DNA of 46,893 bases from JBNNGK01 sp050268245 (lineage in GTDB: Bacteria > Pseudomonadota > Gammaproteobacteria > Enterobacterales > Enterobacteriaceae). The stretch's first letter is position 1; each line of letters starts with the position of its first letter. This document shows, one piece after another, positions 24,269 to 34,700 of the stretch. The position numbers and the translations under genes are program-made. Where the stretch lies: the NCBI RefSeq assembly GCF_050268245.1, contig NZ_JBNNGK010000022.1, positions 1 through 46,893 on the forward strand, in the 5' to 3' direction. Below the pieces are notes generated by a model that worked only from the letters and a program-made list of their open reading frames with translations, ran no database searches and was not told the DNA's origin.

Positions 24269-25915
24269 TCAACGCCATGCTTTAAACTGATTAATCAGCG
24301 CATTAGTCGAACTGTCGTGACTGCTTACGGCTTCTTCGCCTGCCAATTCAGGCAGAATGCGGTTCGCCAGCTGTTTACCCAGTTCCACGCCCCACTGATC
24401 GAAGGTGAAGATATTCAGAATCGCGCCTTGGGTGAAGATCTTATGCTCATACAGCGCAATCAGGCTACCCAGGCTAAACGGGGTGATTTCACGTAGCAGA
24501 ATGGAGTTGGTTGGGCGGTTCCCCTCGAACACCTTAAACGGCGCGACGTGCTTAACCTCTTCCGGCTTTTTCCCCTGCGCGGCAAACTCTGCTTCCACCA
24601 CGTCCAGTGGCTTCCCAAACGCCAGTGCTTCAGTTTGCGCGAAGAAATTAGACAGCAGTTTAGCGTGATGGTCGCTCAACGGGTTGTGGCTAATGGCCGG
24701 TGCGATAAAGTCACAAGGAACCAGTTTGGTGCCTTGGTGGATCAATTGATAGAACGCGTGTTGGCCGTTAGTACCCGGCTCACCCCAGATAATGGGGCCC
24801 GTCTGATAATCCACCGGATTGCCGTTGCGATCGACATACTTACCGTTAGATTCCATGTTGCCCTGCTGGAAATAAGCGGCAAAGCGATGCATATACTGAT
24901 CGTAAGGCAGAATAGCTTCGGTTTCAGCACCAAAGAAATTGTTGTACCAGATGCCAATCAGCGCCAGCAGTACCGGCAGGTTTTTCTCCGACGGGGTTTC
25001 TGCGAAGTGTTTATCCATCGCATGTGCACCGCTCAGCAACTGTTCGAAGTTCTCAAAGCCCAATGACAGGGCAATCGACAAACCGATCGCTGACCACAGT
25101 GAGTAACGGCCCCCGACCCAGTCCCAGAATTCGAACATGTTGTCAGTGTCGATGCCAAATTCCGCCACCGCTTGAGCATTCGTGGACAATGCCGCGAAGT
25201 GCTTAGCCACATGTTGCTGGTCGCCTGCGGCGTTCAGGAACCAATCGCGTGCGCTGTGGGCATTGGTCATGGTTTCTTGGGTCGTGAAGGTCTTCGACGC
25301 CACCAGGAACAGCGTGGTTTCCGGGCTCAATGGCTTCAGCGTTTCGGCAATATGTGTGCCGTCAACGTTGGAAACAAAGTGCATATTCAAGTGGTTTTTG
25401 TATGGGCGCAGTGCCTCGGTCGCCATATAGGGGCCAAGGTCAGAGCCGCCGATACCGATGTTGACCACATCGGTGATCGCTTTCCCGGTATAGCCTTTCC
25501 ACTCACCGCCAATAACCCGGTCGCAGAACTGCTTCATCTTCGCCAGCACGGCGTTGACTTCGGGCATCACGTCTTTACCGTCCACAATAATCGGCGTATT
25601 GCTGCGGTTGCGCAAGGCAACGTGCAGCACCGCACGATCTTCGGTTCGGTTAATCTTCTCACCCGCAAACATGGATTTGATCGCACTCTGCAAATCCGTC
25701 TCTTTCGCCAACGCTTGCAGCTTCTCGAGCGTTTCCGTGGTGATTCGGTTTTTGGAATAGTCCACCAGCATCTGATCGTTAAACGTGGCAGAGAACTTGG
25801 AGAAACGCTCGCTATCCTGAGCAAACAGATCGCGGATCTGTACGTCTTTCATTTGTTCAAAATGTTGCTGCAGGGCTTGCCAAGCAGCGGTTTGACTAGG
25901 ATTGATATTTTTCAT
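24269..25915 (-). CDS. pgi: Glucose-6-phosphate isomerase Pgi
   Basis: Glycolytic enzyme interconverting glucose 6-phosphate and fructose 6-phosphate. 548 residues against 549 in E. coli. Family signatures: [21 protein letters not shown] (phosphate binding), [28 protein letters not shown], the catalytic Glu in [31 protein letters not shown], and Lys in [11 protein letters not shown]. The ATG is preceded by AAGAG. Upstream, 244 bases separate it from the divergent antiporter gene; no special site was recognised there. Confidence 0.98.
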   Translation of the reverse strand: [548 protein letters not shown]

Positions 25916-26159
25916 AGCAACGCTCTTATGCTTGAGAATGAATGTGACGTGATGTGCCGATTGTAGCCTGTTCGACTGTGATTACGATCTCTTTTCTTGC
26001 GATAGGCGCTAACTGTCAAACCGTCACGCCCGCTTTTTACTTTTCGGCAACACTCTCCCTATACTTCAGCTAACAGCGGATAGCGCTGCGTTGTCAATCT
26101 GTCAGCGGAATGTGGCAGAATTGCCGGTTTGTTGTCAGCTTTTGGAAAGGAAACACGCA

Positions 26160-27968
26160 ATGGAATTATCTGCTCCACTCATGTTAGTGGTGATTGGCTT
26201 GAGCTCGTTACTGGCACAATGGCTTGCCTGGCTATTGCGCCTGCCGGCCATTCTGCCGTTGCTGTTGTTTGGCATTATTTTGGGTCCCGTCATACACATG
26301 GTTCAGCCGGACGCGCTGTTCGGTGATTTGCTGTTTCCTCTGGTCTCGCTCTCGGTGGCAATCATTTTGTTTGAAGGTGCACTGACGCTGCGAGTGGAAG
26401 AGATCCGCGGTTTGGGCGGTGTAGTTCGCAATCTGGTGACTATCGGCATGCTGGTGACATTTTTAGTTATCAGCGTCGCTTGCTGGGGGCTATTGGATTT
26501 CCCGCCGGAGTTAGCGGCGCTGATCGGCGCAGTCACGGTGGTTACCGGCCCGACGGTGATCGCCCCGCTGATGCGGGTGGTACGCCCCAACGCCAATATC
26601 AACCAGGTATTACGCTGGGAAGGGATCGTGATCGATCCGGTCGGCGCGATCTTTACCCTGTTGGTGTTTGAGTTCATCGTACTGCAACAGAATGCAGAAT
26701 CCTTTGCTCACCTGTTCTGGACGCTGGGCATTACCGCGGCTGTCGGGCTGCTTGCCGGGGCGATATTTGGCTATCTGCTCGGCGTGGCGCTGCGTCGAGT
26801 CTGGCTACCGCGCTATCTGCAAAACCTGGCGGTTTTGGCGATCATGCTCACGGCGTTTGGGCTTTCCAACGCTATCGCCGATGAATCTGGCCTGCTCACC
26901 GTCACGGTGATGGGCATCTGGCTGGCGAACATGCGCGATGTTGATACCAGCGATATTTTGGCGTTTAAAGAAGAACTCTCAGCCATTCTGATCTCTGCCC
27001 TGTTCATTATTCTGGCAGCACGACTGGATATCAACGCGCTATGGGATATGGGCTGGCCGCTGTTAGTTTTGCTGCTGGTGGTGCAGTTTATCGCCCGACC
27101 ATTGTGCATTGCAGTTTCTACCTGGCGCTCGACGCTGCATTGGCGCGATCGCCTATTGTTAAGTTGGATCGCACCGCGCGGCATCGTGGCGGCCGCTGTT
27201 AGCTCACTGTTCGCATTGACCCTGCAACGCAATGGGTATGAAGGTGCTGACCGGTTAGTCACAGTGGTATTCGCCATTATTATCGGCACCGTGGTGCTAC
27301 AGAGCCTAACCAGCGGCATGATGGCGCGTTGGCTACGAGTTCAGCAGCAAAAACCGCGCGGTGTACTGATTGTCGGTGCCAACGGGGTGGCGCGCACCTT
27401 AGCGCAAGCGTTGATCAAAATGAATATCCCGGTGATGGTAACCGATAGCAGCTGGGAATATTATCGGCAGGCGCGTATGGAAGGCATTCCGGCTTATTAT
27501 GGCCACGCCTATTCCGAGCATGCTGAGAACACCCTCGATCTGAGCGGTACCGCGCAGGTGCTGGCACTGTCACCCAACCGGCATCAAAACGCACTGACCG
27601 TCTATCACTTCAGCCATATTTTTGGCGATGAACAGGTGTTTGCCATCCGTTCCGGCGCACCGCTGAAAGGGCGCAATAACAGCTCCGAAAGTGCACGTTT
27701 CCGTCGCCATGAAATCTTGTTCAATCAAGAGGCGACATACAGCCGGCTGAGCAGTCTGATCGCCAAAGGTGCCACTATCAAGGTCACCAAGCTGAATAAG
27801 AACTTTGGCTGGCTGGAATACATGGAGAAAAATAGCGGGGTTATGCCACTCTTTTTCCAGCGAGAAGATGGCAGTTTGCAACCGATTGGCACCGGTTTAA
27901 CACCGTCAATGCCGTGTACGCTGATTGCGTTGGTGCAAGATGAAAATCCCTCAACGTCAGACCGTTGA
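26160..27968 (+). CDS. CPA1-type cation/proton antiporter with C-terminal nucleotide-binding domain
   Basis: About 12 membrane spans fill residues 1-390, with CPA1 signatures LFEGALTLRVEEIRG, GAVTVVTGPTVIAPLMR and WEGIVIDPVGAI. The usual Asn-Asp pair of NhaP-like proteins reads Ile-Asp here, as in a recognised subgroup whose members I recall with WEGI-IDP-GA. A TrkA-N-like domain follows (about 395-540: VLIVGANGVARTLAQALIKM), suggesting control by a nucleotide. It probably exchanges Na+ or K+ for H+; the ion is not determinable. 602 residues from ATG 26160 (AAGGA eight bases upstream). It precedes the lysC riboswitch and is not obviously linked to it. Confidence 0.85.
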   Translation: MELSAPLMLVVIGLSSLLAQWLAWLLRLPAILPLLLFGIILGPVIHMVQPDALFGDLLFPLVSLSVAIILFEGALTLRVEEIRGLGGVVRNLVTIGMLVTFLVISVACWGLLDFPPELAALIGAVTVVTGPTVIAPLMRVVRPNANINQVLRWEGIVIDPVGAIFTLLVFEFIVLQQNAESFAHLFWTLGITAAVGLLAGAIFGYLLGVALRRVWLPRYLQNLAVLAIMLTAFGLSNAIADESGLLTVTVMGIWLANMRDVDTSDILAFKEELSAILISALFIILAARLDINALWDMGWPLLVLLLVVQFIARPLCIAVSTWRSTLHWRDRLLLSWIAPRGIVAAAVSSLFALTLQRNGYEGADRLVTVVFAIIIGTVVLQSLTSGMMARWLRVQQQKPRGVLIVGANGVARTLAQALIKMNIPVMVTDSSWEYYRQARMEGIPAYYGHAYSEHAENTLDLSGTAQVLALSPNRHQNALTVYHFSHIFGDEQVFAIRSGAPLKGRNNSSESARFRRHEILFNQEATYSRLSSLIAKGATIKVTKLNKNFGWLEYMEKNSGVMPLFFQREDGSLQPIGTGLTPSMPCTLIALVQDENPSTSDR

Positions 27969-28021
27969 CAGCAGCGGTTAAACCCGCTATTCCTAACAGC
28001 CTACTTACGCACCGAGTGCGT

Positions 28022-28214
28022 AAGCCAGAAGAGGCGCGTCGCCCAGGTAGAGTGTCCGAGGAACCGTTTTCCGCAGACGGCACTGGAGGGGGAGTGACGC
28101 CGAGGTACGCCGCTATACGGTATGCGGCGTATCGACTACAGGGGCTGAATCCCTTGGGTTGTCACCCTGGCTGCCTAATGCAAGGCGGTCAACAAGGTGG
28201 GGCGCTTCTGGGTG
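28022..28214 (+). promoter_or_regulatory. Lysine riboswitch (L box) upstream of lysC
   Basis: P1 pairs CCAGAAG (28025-28031) with CTTCTGG (28205-28211). Inside are the L-box landmarks AGAGGCGCGTCGCCCAGGTA, GAGGGGGAGTGACGCCGAGG, GGGGCTGAATCCCTTGGG and TTGTCACCCTGG, in the order seen in the E. coli lysC leader. The expression platform runs to the lysC ATG, including GCTCTTCCCTTGTGCCAAGG and GACACGAGG, also like E. coli. Lysine binding is expected to sequester the ribosome site and end expression of aspartokinase III. Confidence 0.95.
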
Positions 28215-28325
28215 TATCGTAGCGTTTACCTCTACGCCTGCTCCCTGTTTACCGCTCTTCCCTTGTGCCAAGGCTATGGAAATGAATTGCCGTGTGAAAC
28301 GGTAACCCTGACACGAGGTTTTTAC

Positions 28326-29693
28326 ATGAATCAAGCAGCCCCCCAACCATCCATCACTGTGGCAAAATTCGGCGGCACCAGTGTCGCAGACTTTGACGCC
28401 ATGACCCGCAGCGCCGACGTGGTGCTGAGCAATCCAGCCGTTCGTCTGGTGGTCCTTTCCGCTTCTGCTAGCGTCACCAATCTGTTAGTAGCGCTGGCTG
28501 AAGGCAGTGGAGCCGAAACGCGTGTCCAACAACTCGCTGAAATCCGCCGCATCCAATACGCGATCCTTGACCGCCTCGATAGCCCCGCAGTGGTTCGCGA
28601 TGAGATCGATAGCCTGCTGGAAAATATCGCCATGCTATCGGAAGCCGCAGCGCTGGCCACCTCCGCCGCCTTAACGGATGAATTGGTCAGCCACGGCGAA
28701 CTGATGTCCACGCTGTTATTCGTGGAAGTGCTTCGCCAACGCAACGTGCAGGCCGAATGGTTCGACGTGCGTAAAGTGATGCACACCGACGATCATTTCG
28801 GCCGCGCTACCCCGGATAACGCGGTATTGAAAGAGCTGGCGCAAACGCTGTTGCAACCGCGCTTACAGGAAGCTCTGGTGATAACCCAAGGTTTTATCGG
28901 CAGCGACTCCAAAGGCCGTACCACTACGCTCGGCCGTGGCGGCAGCGACTACACCGCTGCGCTACTTGGTGAAGCATTGGGCGTCAGCCAAGTGGATATC
29001 TGGACCGATGTCCCCGGTATCTACACCACCGATCCGCGCGTCGTGCCAGCGGCCAAACGTATCGATAAAATCACTTTCGAAGAAGCGGCCGAGATGGCCA
29101 CTTTCGGCGCAAAAGTGCTGCATCCTGCGACGCTATTACCGGCGGTACGCAGCGATATTCCGGTCTTTGTTGGCTCCAGCAAAGATCCGACTGCAGGCGG
29201 AACGCTGGTATGCAACACCACCCATAATCCACCGTTGTTTCGTGCGCTGGCATTGCGCCGTAAGCAAACCCTGCTTACGCTGCACAGCCTGAACATGCTC
29301 CATGCGCGCGGTTTTCTGGCTGAGGTGTTCAATATCCTGGCACGCCACCATATCTCGGTTGATCTGATCACGACGTCAGAAGTCAGTGTGGCCTTAACCA
29401 TGGACACGACCGGCTCAACGTCGACCGGCGGTAGCCTGTTGACGCCCTCATTACTGACCGAATTGTCGTCGCTATGCCGGGTCGAAGTCGAAGAAAACCT
29501 GGCACTGATCGCCTTAATTGGTAACAAACTCTCGCAAGCCTGCGGCGTCGGTAAAGAAGTATTTGGTGTCCTCGAGCCTTTCAATATCCGCATGATCTGC
29601 TACGGTGCCAGCAGCTACAATTTGTGCTTCCTGGTTCCGGGTGACGATGCCGAACAGGTTGTTCGCACCCTGCACCATAACCTGTTCGAATAA
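28326..29693 (+). CDS. lysC: Lysine-sensitive aspartokinase III LysC
   Basis: Phosphorylates aspartate, the first step toward lysine, threonine, methionine and diaminopimelate. N-terminal kinase domain with VAKFGGTSVADF, TDELVSHGELMSTLLF, GFIGSDSKGRTTTLGRGGSD and WTDVPGIYTTDP. Two C-terminal ACT domains (from about residue 310, LLTLHSLNMLHARGFLAEVF) bind lysine for feedback inhibition. 455 residues against 449. ATG 28326 follows GAGG and matches the family; the longer frame upstream reads through the riboswitch and is not coding. Confidence 0.97.
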   Translation: MNQAAPQPSITVAKFGGTSVADFDAMTRSADVVLSNPAVRLVVLSASASVTNLLVALAEGSGAETRVQQLAEIRRIQYAILDRLDSPAVVRDEIDSLLENIAMLSEAAALATSAALTDELVSHGELMSTLLFVEVLRQRNVQAEWFDVRKVMHTDDHFGRATPDNAVLKELAQTLLQPRLQEALVITQGFIGSDSKGRTTTLGRGGSDYTAALLGEALGVSQVDIWTDVPGIYTTDPRVVPAAKRIDKITFEEAAEMATFGAKVLHPATLLPAVRSDIPVFVGSSKDPTAGGTLVCNTTHNPPLFRALALRRKQTLLTLHSLNMLHARGFLAEVFNILARHHISVDLITTSEVSVALTMDTTGSTSTGGSLLTPSLLTELSSLCRVEVEENLALIALIGNKLSQACGVGKEVFGVLEPFNIRMICYGASSYNLCFLVPGDDAEQVVRTLHHNLFE

Positions 29694-29746
29694 TGCGATC
29701 GCGGGCGTAGCTTGGCTGCGCCTCTACCGCTAAAAATACGCGCATC

Positions 29747-29787
29747 ATGGTGGGTTCAGGCGGCTGAACCCACCATCTTCCCCTTTT
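29747..29787 (+). terminator. Terminator after lysC
   Basis: ATGGTGGGTTCAG, loop GCGG, CTGAACCCACCAT: a perfect 13-base inverted repeat, then CTTCCCCTTTT. Lies about 50 bases after lysC and before panS. The short interrupted T run makes full termination uncertain. Confidence 0.7.
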
Positions 29788-29818
29788 GTCATGCTTTGTG
29801 GATTAAGGAAAATCGCCC

Positions 29819-30742
29819 ATGTTGGCCACCTTCACCCGTTTATTCCCACTGTGGGCTATTGCGATCTCCGTCGCCGCCTACTTCACACCCGGCACCTTTA
29901 GCGGTATCGGGCCATATATCAGCCCGCTGCTGATGCTGATTATGTTCGCAATGGGCGTCACGCTGCGGCTCGATGATTTTAAGCGGGTGTTATCTCGCCC
30001 AGGCCCGGTGGCGGCGGGTATTTTCCTGCATTATCTGGTTATGCCATTGGCGGCATGGGTGCTGGCGATGTTATTCCATATGCCACCCGATCTGTCTGCC
30101 GGTATGGTTTTGGTCGGCAGCGTCGCCAGCGGCACGGCGTCAAACGTGATGATTTATCTGGCCAAAGGGGATGTGGCACTGTCGGTAACGATTTCGGCCG
30201 TCTCCACACTGGTTGGCGTCTTCGCCACCCCCTTACTGACGCGCTTGTACGTCGATGCCACGATCAGCGTCGATATTGTCGGGATGCTACGGAGCATTTT
30301 GCAGATTGTGATCATTCCCATTGGCCTTGGTTTGATCGCCCATCATCTGTTTACCCAAACCGTCAAACGCATCGAACCGATACTGCCGGCATTATCGATG
30401 GTATGCATTCTGGCAATCGTCAGCGCAGTCGTGGCGGGCAGCCAAGGCCATATCGCCTCGGTCGGCCTGCTGGTGATTGCGGCGGTGATCCTGCACAACG
30501 CCATCGGGCTGTTGACGGGTTATTGGGGCGGCAAGCTGTTTGGTTTTGATGAATCAACCTGCCGTACACTGGCGATTGAAGTGGGTATGCAAAACTCCGG
30601 GCTGGCGGCGACGCTAGGCAAAATTTACTTCTCGCCGCTGGCGGCATTGCCGGGTGCGCTGTTTTCGGTCTGGCACAATCTTTCCGGTTCCCTGCTGGCC
30701 GGATATTGGTCTGGCCGACCGATTAAAAAGAGCAACAAATAA
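29819..30742 (+). CDS. panS: Bile acid:sodium symporter-family transporter, PanS type
   Basis: 307 residues, about ten hydrophobic segments of the BASS fold. Family motifs are LMFAMGVTLRLDDFKRVL, VGSVASGTASNVMIYLAKGDVALSVT (sodium and substrate crossover) and LAIEVGMQNSGLAATLGKIYF (the second crossover). This version is what I know as PanS, a ketopantoate/pantoate transporter in Salmonella; related proteins carry other organic anions, so the substrate is inferred. AAGGA lies before the ATG. It has its own space after the lysC terminator. Confidence 0.82.
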   Translation: MLATFTRLFPLWAIAISVAAYFTPGTFSGIGPYISPLLMLIMFAMGVTLRLDDFKRVLSRPGPVAAGIFLHYLVMPLAAWVLAMLFHMPPDLSAGMVLVGSVASGTASNVMIYLAKGDVALSVTISAVSTLVGVFATPLLTRLYVDATISVDIVGMLRSILQIVIIPIGLGLIAHHLFTQTVKRIEPILPALSMVCILAIVSAVVAGSQGHIASVGLLVIAAVILHNAIGLLTGYWGGKLFGFDESTCRTLAIEVGMQNSGLAATLGKIYFSPLAALPGALFSVWHNLSGSLLAGYWSGRPIKKSNK

Positions 30743-30921
30743 GTCATCGACCGGCGCGTTACCCTGCACGCCGGTTTGCCAGCCAGCCAACACGCTCACC
30801 GATTCAACACAAAATTCGGAACATCGTCGCCGTGAGATAACGCATAATGCAGTGCGGCGAGGCTTTGGCCACCTAGCCCGCATTTTTTATAATGGTAAGG
30901 ATGGCATTTAAACAAGGATGA

Positions 30922-31671
30922 ATGATGAAACGATTGGAAGGCAAGGTGGCGTTGATCACCGGTGGCGCGTCGGGTATTGGTTTAGCGATAGCTCAGCGAT
31001 TCCTTGAAGAGCAGGCTCAGGTAATCATTACCGATATCGATCCACGCCATGGGAAAAAAGCACTGACGACGTTGGCCGAGTTTGCCGATAACGTCCATTT
31101 TTTAATCCACGATGTGACCAACGAAAAAGAGTGGACGACGGTATTTGAAACTGTCCTAGCACGGGTTTCGCACATCGATATTTTGGTGAATAACGCCGGC
31201 GTCAATTTGTATAAGAATATCGAGAACACCTCACTTCGCGAATGGAAAAAGCTGATGGCGGTGAATCTCGATGGCGCATTTCTCGGCACAAAATTTGCGA
31301 TTATGCACATGAAACAGCGTGGAGGTTCCATCATTAACCTCAGCTCGATTGCCGGGCTGGTGGGCGATGCCAATCTCCCCGCTTACAATGCCTCAAAAGG
31401 CGGCGTGCGCATGCTCACTAAATCTGCCGCGCTGCATGCGGCACAAAACAATTACCGTATTCGGGTCAACAGCCTTCACCCCGGTTATATTCACACCGCC
31501 ATGACCGGCACCAATCCAGATACGTTCCAAAAGCTGGTCGATTTGCACCCCGTTGGCCATCTTGGGGACATCAAGGACGTCGCTAACGCCGCGTTATTCC
31601 TCGCCAGCGACGAGTCCACTTTCGCCACGGGTTCGGAGTTGGTGATTGATGGCGGCTATACCGCGCAATAG
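30922..31671 (+). CDS. Short-chain dehydrogenase/reductase (SDR), substrate unknown
   Basis: Classical NAD(P)-dependent SDR of 249 residues. The cofactor motif is TGGASGIG (14-21) with an acidic residue after strand 2 (TDIDPRHG), favouring NAD over NADP. NNAG, the catalytic Ser in INLSSIAGLVG, and YNASKGG (Tyr and Lys) are all intact. PGYIHTAMT and the C-terminal GSELVIDGGYTAQ complete the fold. It resembles steroid or cyclohexanol dehydrogenase-like SDRs, but no substrate can be named. Two adjacent ATGs (30922, 30925) follow AAGGA. It stands alone, convergent with metH. Confidence 0.85.
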   Translation: MMKRLEGKVALITGGASGIGLAIAQRFLEEQAQVIITDIDPRHGKKALTTLAEFADNVHFLIHDVTNEKEWTTVFETVLARVSHIDILVNNAGVNLYKNIENTSLREWKKLMAVNLDGAFLGTKFAIMHMKQRGGSIINLSSIAGLVGDANLPAYNASKGGVRMLTKSAALHAAQNNYRIRVNSLHPGYIHTAMTGTNPDTFQKLVDLHPVGHLGDIKDVANAALFLASDESTFATGSELVIDGGYTAQ

Positions 31672-31689
31672 CAACGCTTCCTCCTTTTT

Positions 31690-31708
31690 GGGTGCCATCA
31701 CGGCACCC
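31690..31708. other. Hairpin between SDR gene and metH
   Basis: GGGTGCC ATCAC GGCACCC, a perfect 7-base stem between two convergent stops. A T run precedes it on the plus strand, so it lacks a T tail in either direction. It is not a classical intrinsic terminator and may act as an mRNA end protector. Confidence 0.4.
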
Positions 31709-31720
31709 ACCGCGTGATAG

Positions 31721-34700
31721 TTAGTCGGCGTCGTAACCCAGATTGGGCGCCAGCCAACGTTCAACCTCATCGACTGACATTCCCTTGCGCACCGCATAAT
31801 CTTCCACCTGATCGCGCTGAATTTGCGCCACCGCGAAGTATTTGCTTTGTGGGTGGCTAAAGTACCAGCCAGACACCGCCGCCCCCGGCCACATGGCAAA
31901 AGACTCGGTAAGCACCATCCCAGTGTGGCGATTCACATCCAGCAACTGCCAGATTTCTGCCTTTTCGGTGTGTTCCGGGCAGGCCGGATAGCCCGGCGCA
32001 GGGCGAATACCCTGATAATTTTCACGGATCAATTCTTCATTACTCAGGTGTTCATCGGCGGCAAATCCCCAATGTTGCTTCCGCACCTGTTCATGCAGAT
32101 ATTCAGCAAACGCTTCGGCCAAACGGTCTGACAGCGCTTTGACCATAATTTTATTGTAATCATCATGTTGCGCATCATAAGCCGCCGCTAACTCGTCTTC
32201 TTCCAGTCCCCCCGTGACGGCAAAGGCACCAAAGTAATCGGCCTTACCGCTGCTTTTGGGGGCAATAAAGTCGGCCAGACAATAGTTCGGGAAGTCGGTT
32301 TTCTCCGTCTGCTGGCGCAAGTGGCGGCTGACCCCGCGCACCCGATCGCGGCGGTCATCATGATAGATCTCAATATCGTCCCCCACCCGGTTTGCGGGGA
32401 ACAGGCCAAACACGCCGCGCGGGTTCAGGCTGCGCTGACGTGCCAGTTCGTCAAGCATCTGATTAGCATCGTCGAACAACCGTTTGGCTTCTTCGCCAAC
32501 TACCTCATCTTCAAGGATGCGCGGATATTTACCCGCTAACGACCAGGTCATAAAGAACGGCGTCCAATCGATGTAATTACGCAGCGTGGTAATATCGGCC
32601 TCAACCGGGAATACCCCCAAACGTTTAGGCACCGGCGGGGTATAGTTATCCCAATCCAGCGCCATAGCATTATCGCGTGCTTTTTCCAGGCTGACCGGCG
32701 GCGTACGCGGTTTTTTACGCCCGTGCTGGATTCGTACGGTTTCGTACTCCTTACGGGTACGCGCCACAAATTCATCCCGCTGGGTATCGGACAACAGCGC
32801 CGATACCACGCCCACGGTACGCGACGCGTTTTGTACATACGCGGTCGGGCCGCTGTAGTTTTGTTCAATCTTTACCGCAGTGTGCGCCTTTGAGGTGGTC
32901 GCCCCGCCGATCAACAGCGGCAGCGTAAAGCCTTGGCGCTCCATTTCTTTCGCGACATTCACCATTTCATCCAGCGACGGGGTGATAAGCCCAGAGAGGC
33001 CGATGATATCCACATTTTGCTCGCGCGCGGTTTTGAGGATCTTATCGGTCGGCACCATCACGCCCAGATCGATAATTTCGTAGTTATTACACTGCAACAC
33101 CACTCCGACGATGTTTTTACCAATGTCATGCACATCACCTTTTACCGTCGCCAGCAAAATTTTACCGGCCGTGCTGCCCTGCTGTTTGCTGGCCTGAATA
33201 TAGGGTTCCAGATAAGCGACGGCCTGTTTCATCACGCGTGCCGATTTCACCACCTGCGGCAGAAACATTTTCCCCTCACCGAACAGATCGCCCACCACGT
33301 TCATGCCGGCCATCAACGGCCCTTCAATCACTTCTATCGGCCGGGCCGCCTGCTGGCGCGCCTCTTCGGTATCCAGCTCAATAAACTCGGTAATGCCTTT
33401 TACCAGCGAGTATTCCAAACGCTTCACGACCGGCCAACCACGCCATTCCGCCTGCTGCACCGCCACATTGTTGTCTTTGCTATCGCGGTATTTTTCCGCC
33501 AGTTCCAACAGGCGCTCGGTGCCGTCGGGGCGGCGGTTAAGCACTACATCTTCCACCGCGCCGCGTAGTTCCGCCGAGAGATCGTCGTAGATCGCTAACT
33601 GGCCGGCGTTGACGATCCCCATATCCATCCCGTTGCGGATCGCGTGATACAGAAACACCGCGTGGATCGCCTCACGCACCGGATCATTGCCGCGAAATGA
33701 GAAAGAAACGTTGGACACGCCGCCGGAGATCATCGCATGTGGTAAATGCGTTTTGATATCGCCGCAGGCTTCGATAAAGTCGACGGCATAGTTGTTATGT
33801 TCTTCGATCCCAGTCGCCACAGCGAAAATATTCGGGTCAAAAATGATGTCTTCCGGCGGGAAACCCACTTGCTCGGTCAGAATATGGTAAGCACGGCGGC
33901 AAATCTCAAATTTGCGTTCACGGGTATCCGCTTGGCCAACTTCGTCAAACGCCATCACCACCATGGCCGCTCCGTAGCGACGCACTTTCTTCGCCTGCTG
34001 GATAAACGCCTCTTCGCCCTCTTTCATCGAGATCGAGTTAACGATGCCCTTGCCCTGAATACATTTCAGCCCTTTTTCGATCACCTCCCATTTGGATGAG
34101 TCGATCATGATCGGCACCCGCGCAATATCGGGTTCACCGGCGATCAAATTGAGGAAACGCACCATTGCCGCTTCGGCGTCCAACATGCCTTCATCCATGT
34201 TGATGTCGATAATTTGCGCACCGCTTTCTACCTGCTGACGCGCCACGGCCAAGGCTTCGCCATATTTTTCTTCTTTGATCAATCGCTTGAATCGCGCTGA
34301 GCCGGTAACGTTAGTGCGTTCCCCCACGTTGACGAACAGCGTGTTGGCGTCAATGTTCAGCGGCTCCAAACCGGAAAGCCGACAGGCCACCGGAATCTCA
34401 GGCAGTTTGCGCGGTGGTACGCCAGCAACCGCCTTCGTCATCGCCGCAATGTGCGCCGGTGTTGTGCCACAGCAACCGCCGATAATATTGAGGAAACCGG
34501 CATGTGCCCATTCGCCCACCTGTTTAGCCATTTCTTCCGCATCGAGATCGTATTCGCCAAAAGCATTCGGCAGGCCAGCGTTGGGGTGTGCGGTTACGTA
34601 ACTTTCAGAAATACGTGCCAATTCAGCAACGTACTGACGCAGCTCATCCGGGCCCAACGCACAGTTAAGGCCAAAAGTCAGCGGTTTAACATGGCGCAGG

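Noticed and set aside
25172..25966. 264-codon plus-strand frame opposite pgi
   Set aside because: Antisense shadow running through conserved Pgi motifs; no ribosome site and no recognisable domain.
28197..28325. Upstream extension of lysC by 43 codons
   Set aside because: It reads through the riboswitch expression platform; the family N-terminus and ribosome site support ATG 28326.
31690..31708. Intrinsic terminator between the SDR gene and metH
   Set aside because: The stem is good, but no T run follows on either strand, so it is listed only as a hairpin.
32933..33568. 211-codon plus-strand frame opposite metH
   Set aside because: His/Phe-rich shadow typical of antisense to conserved coding sequence.
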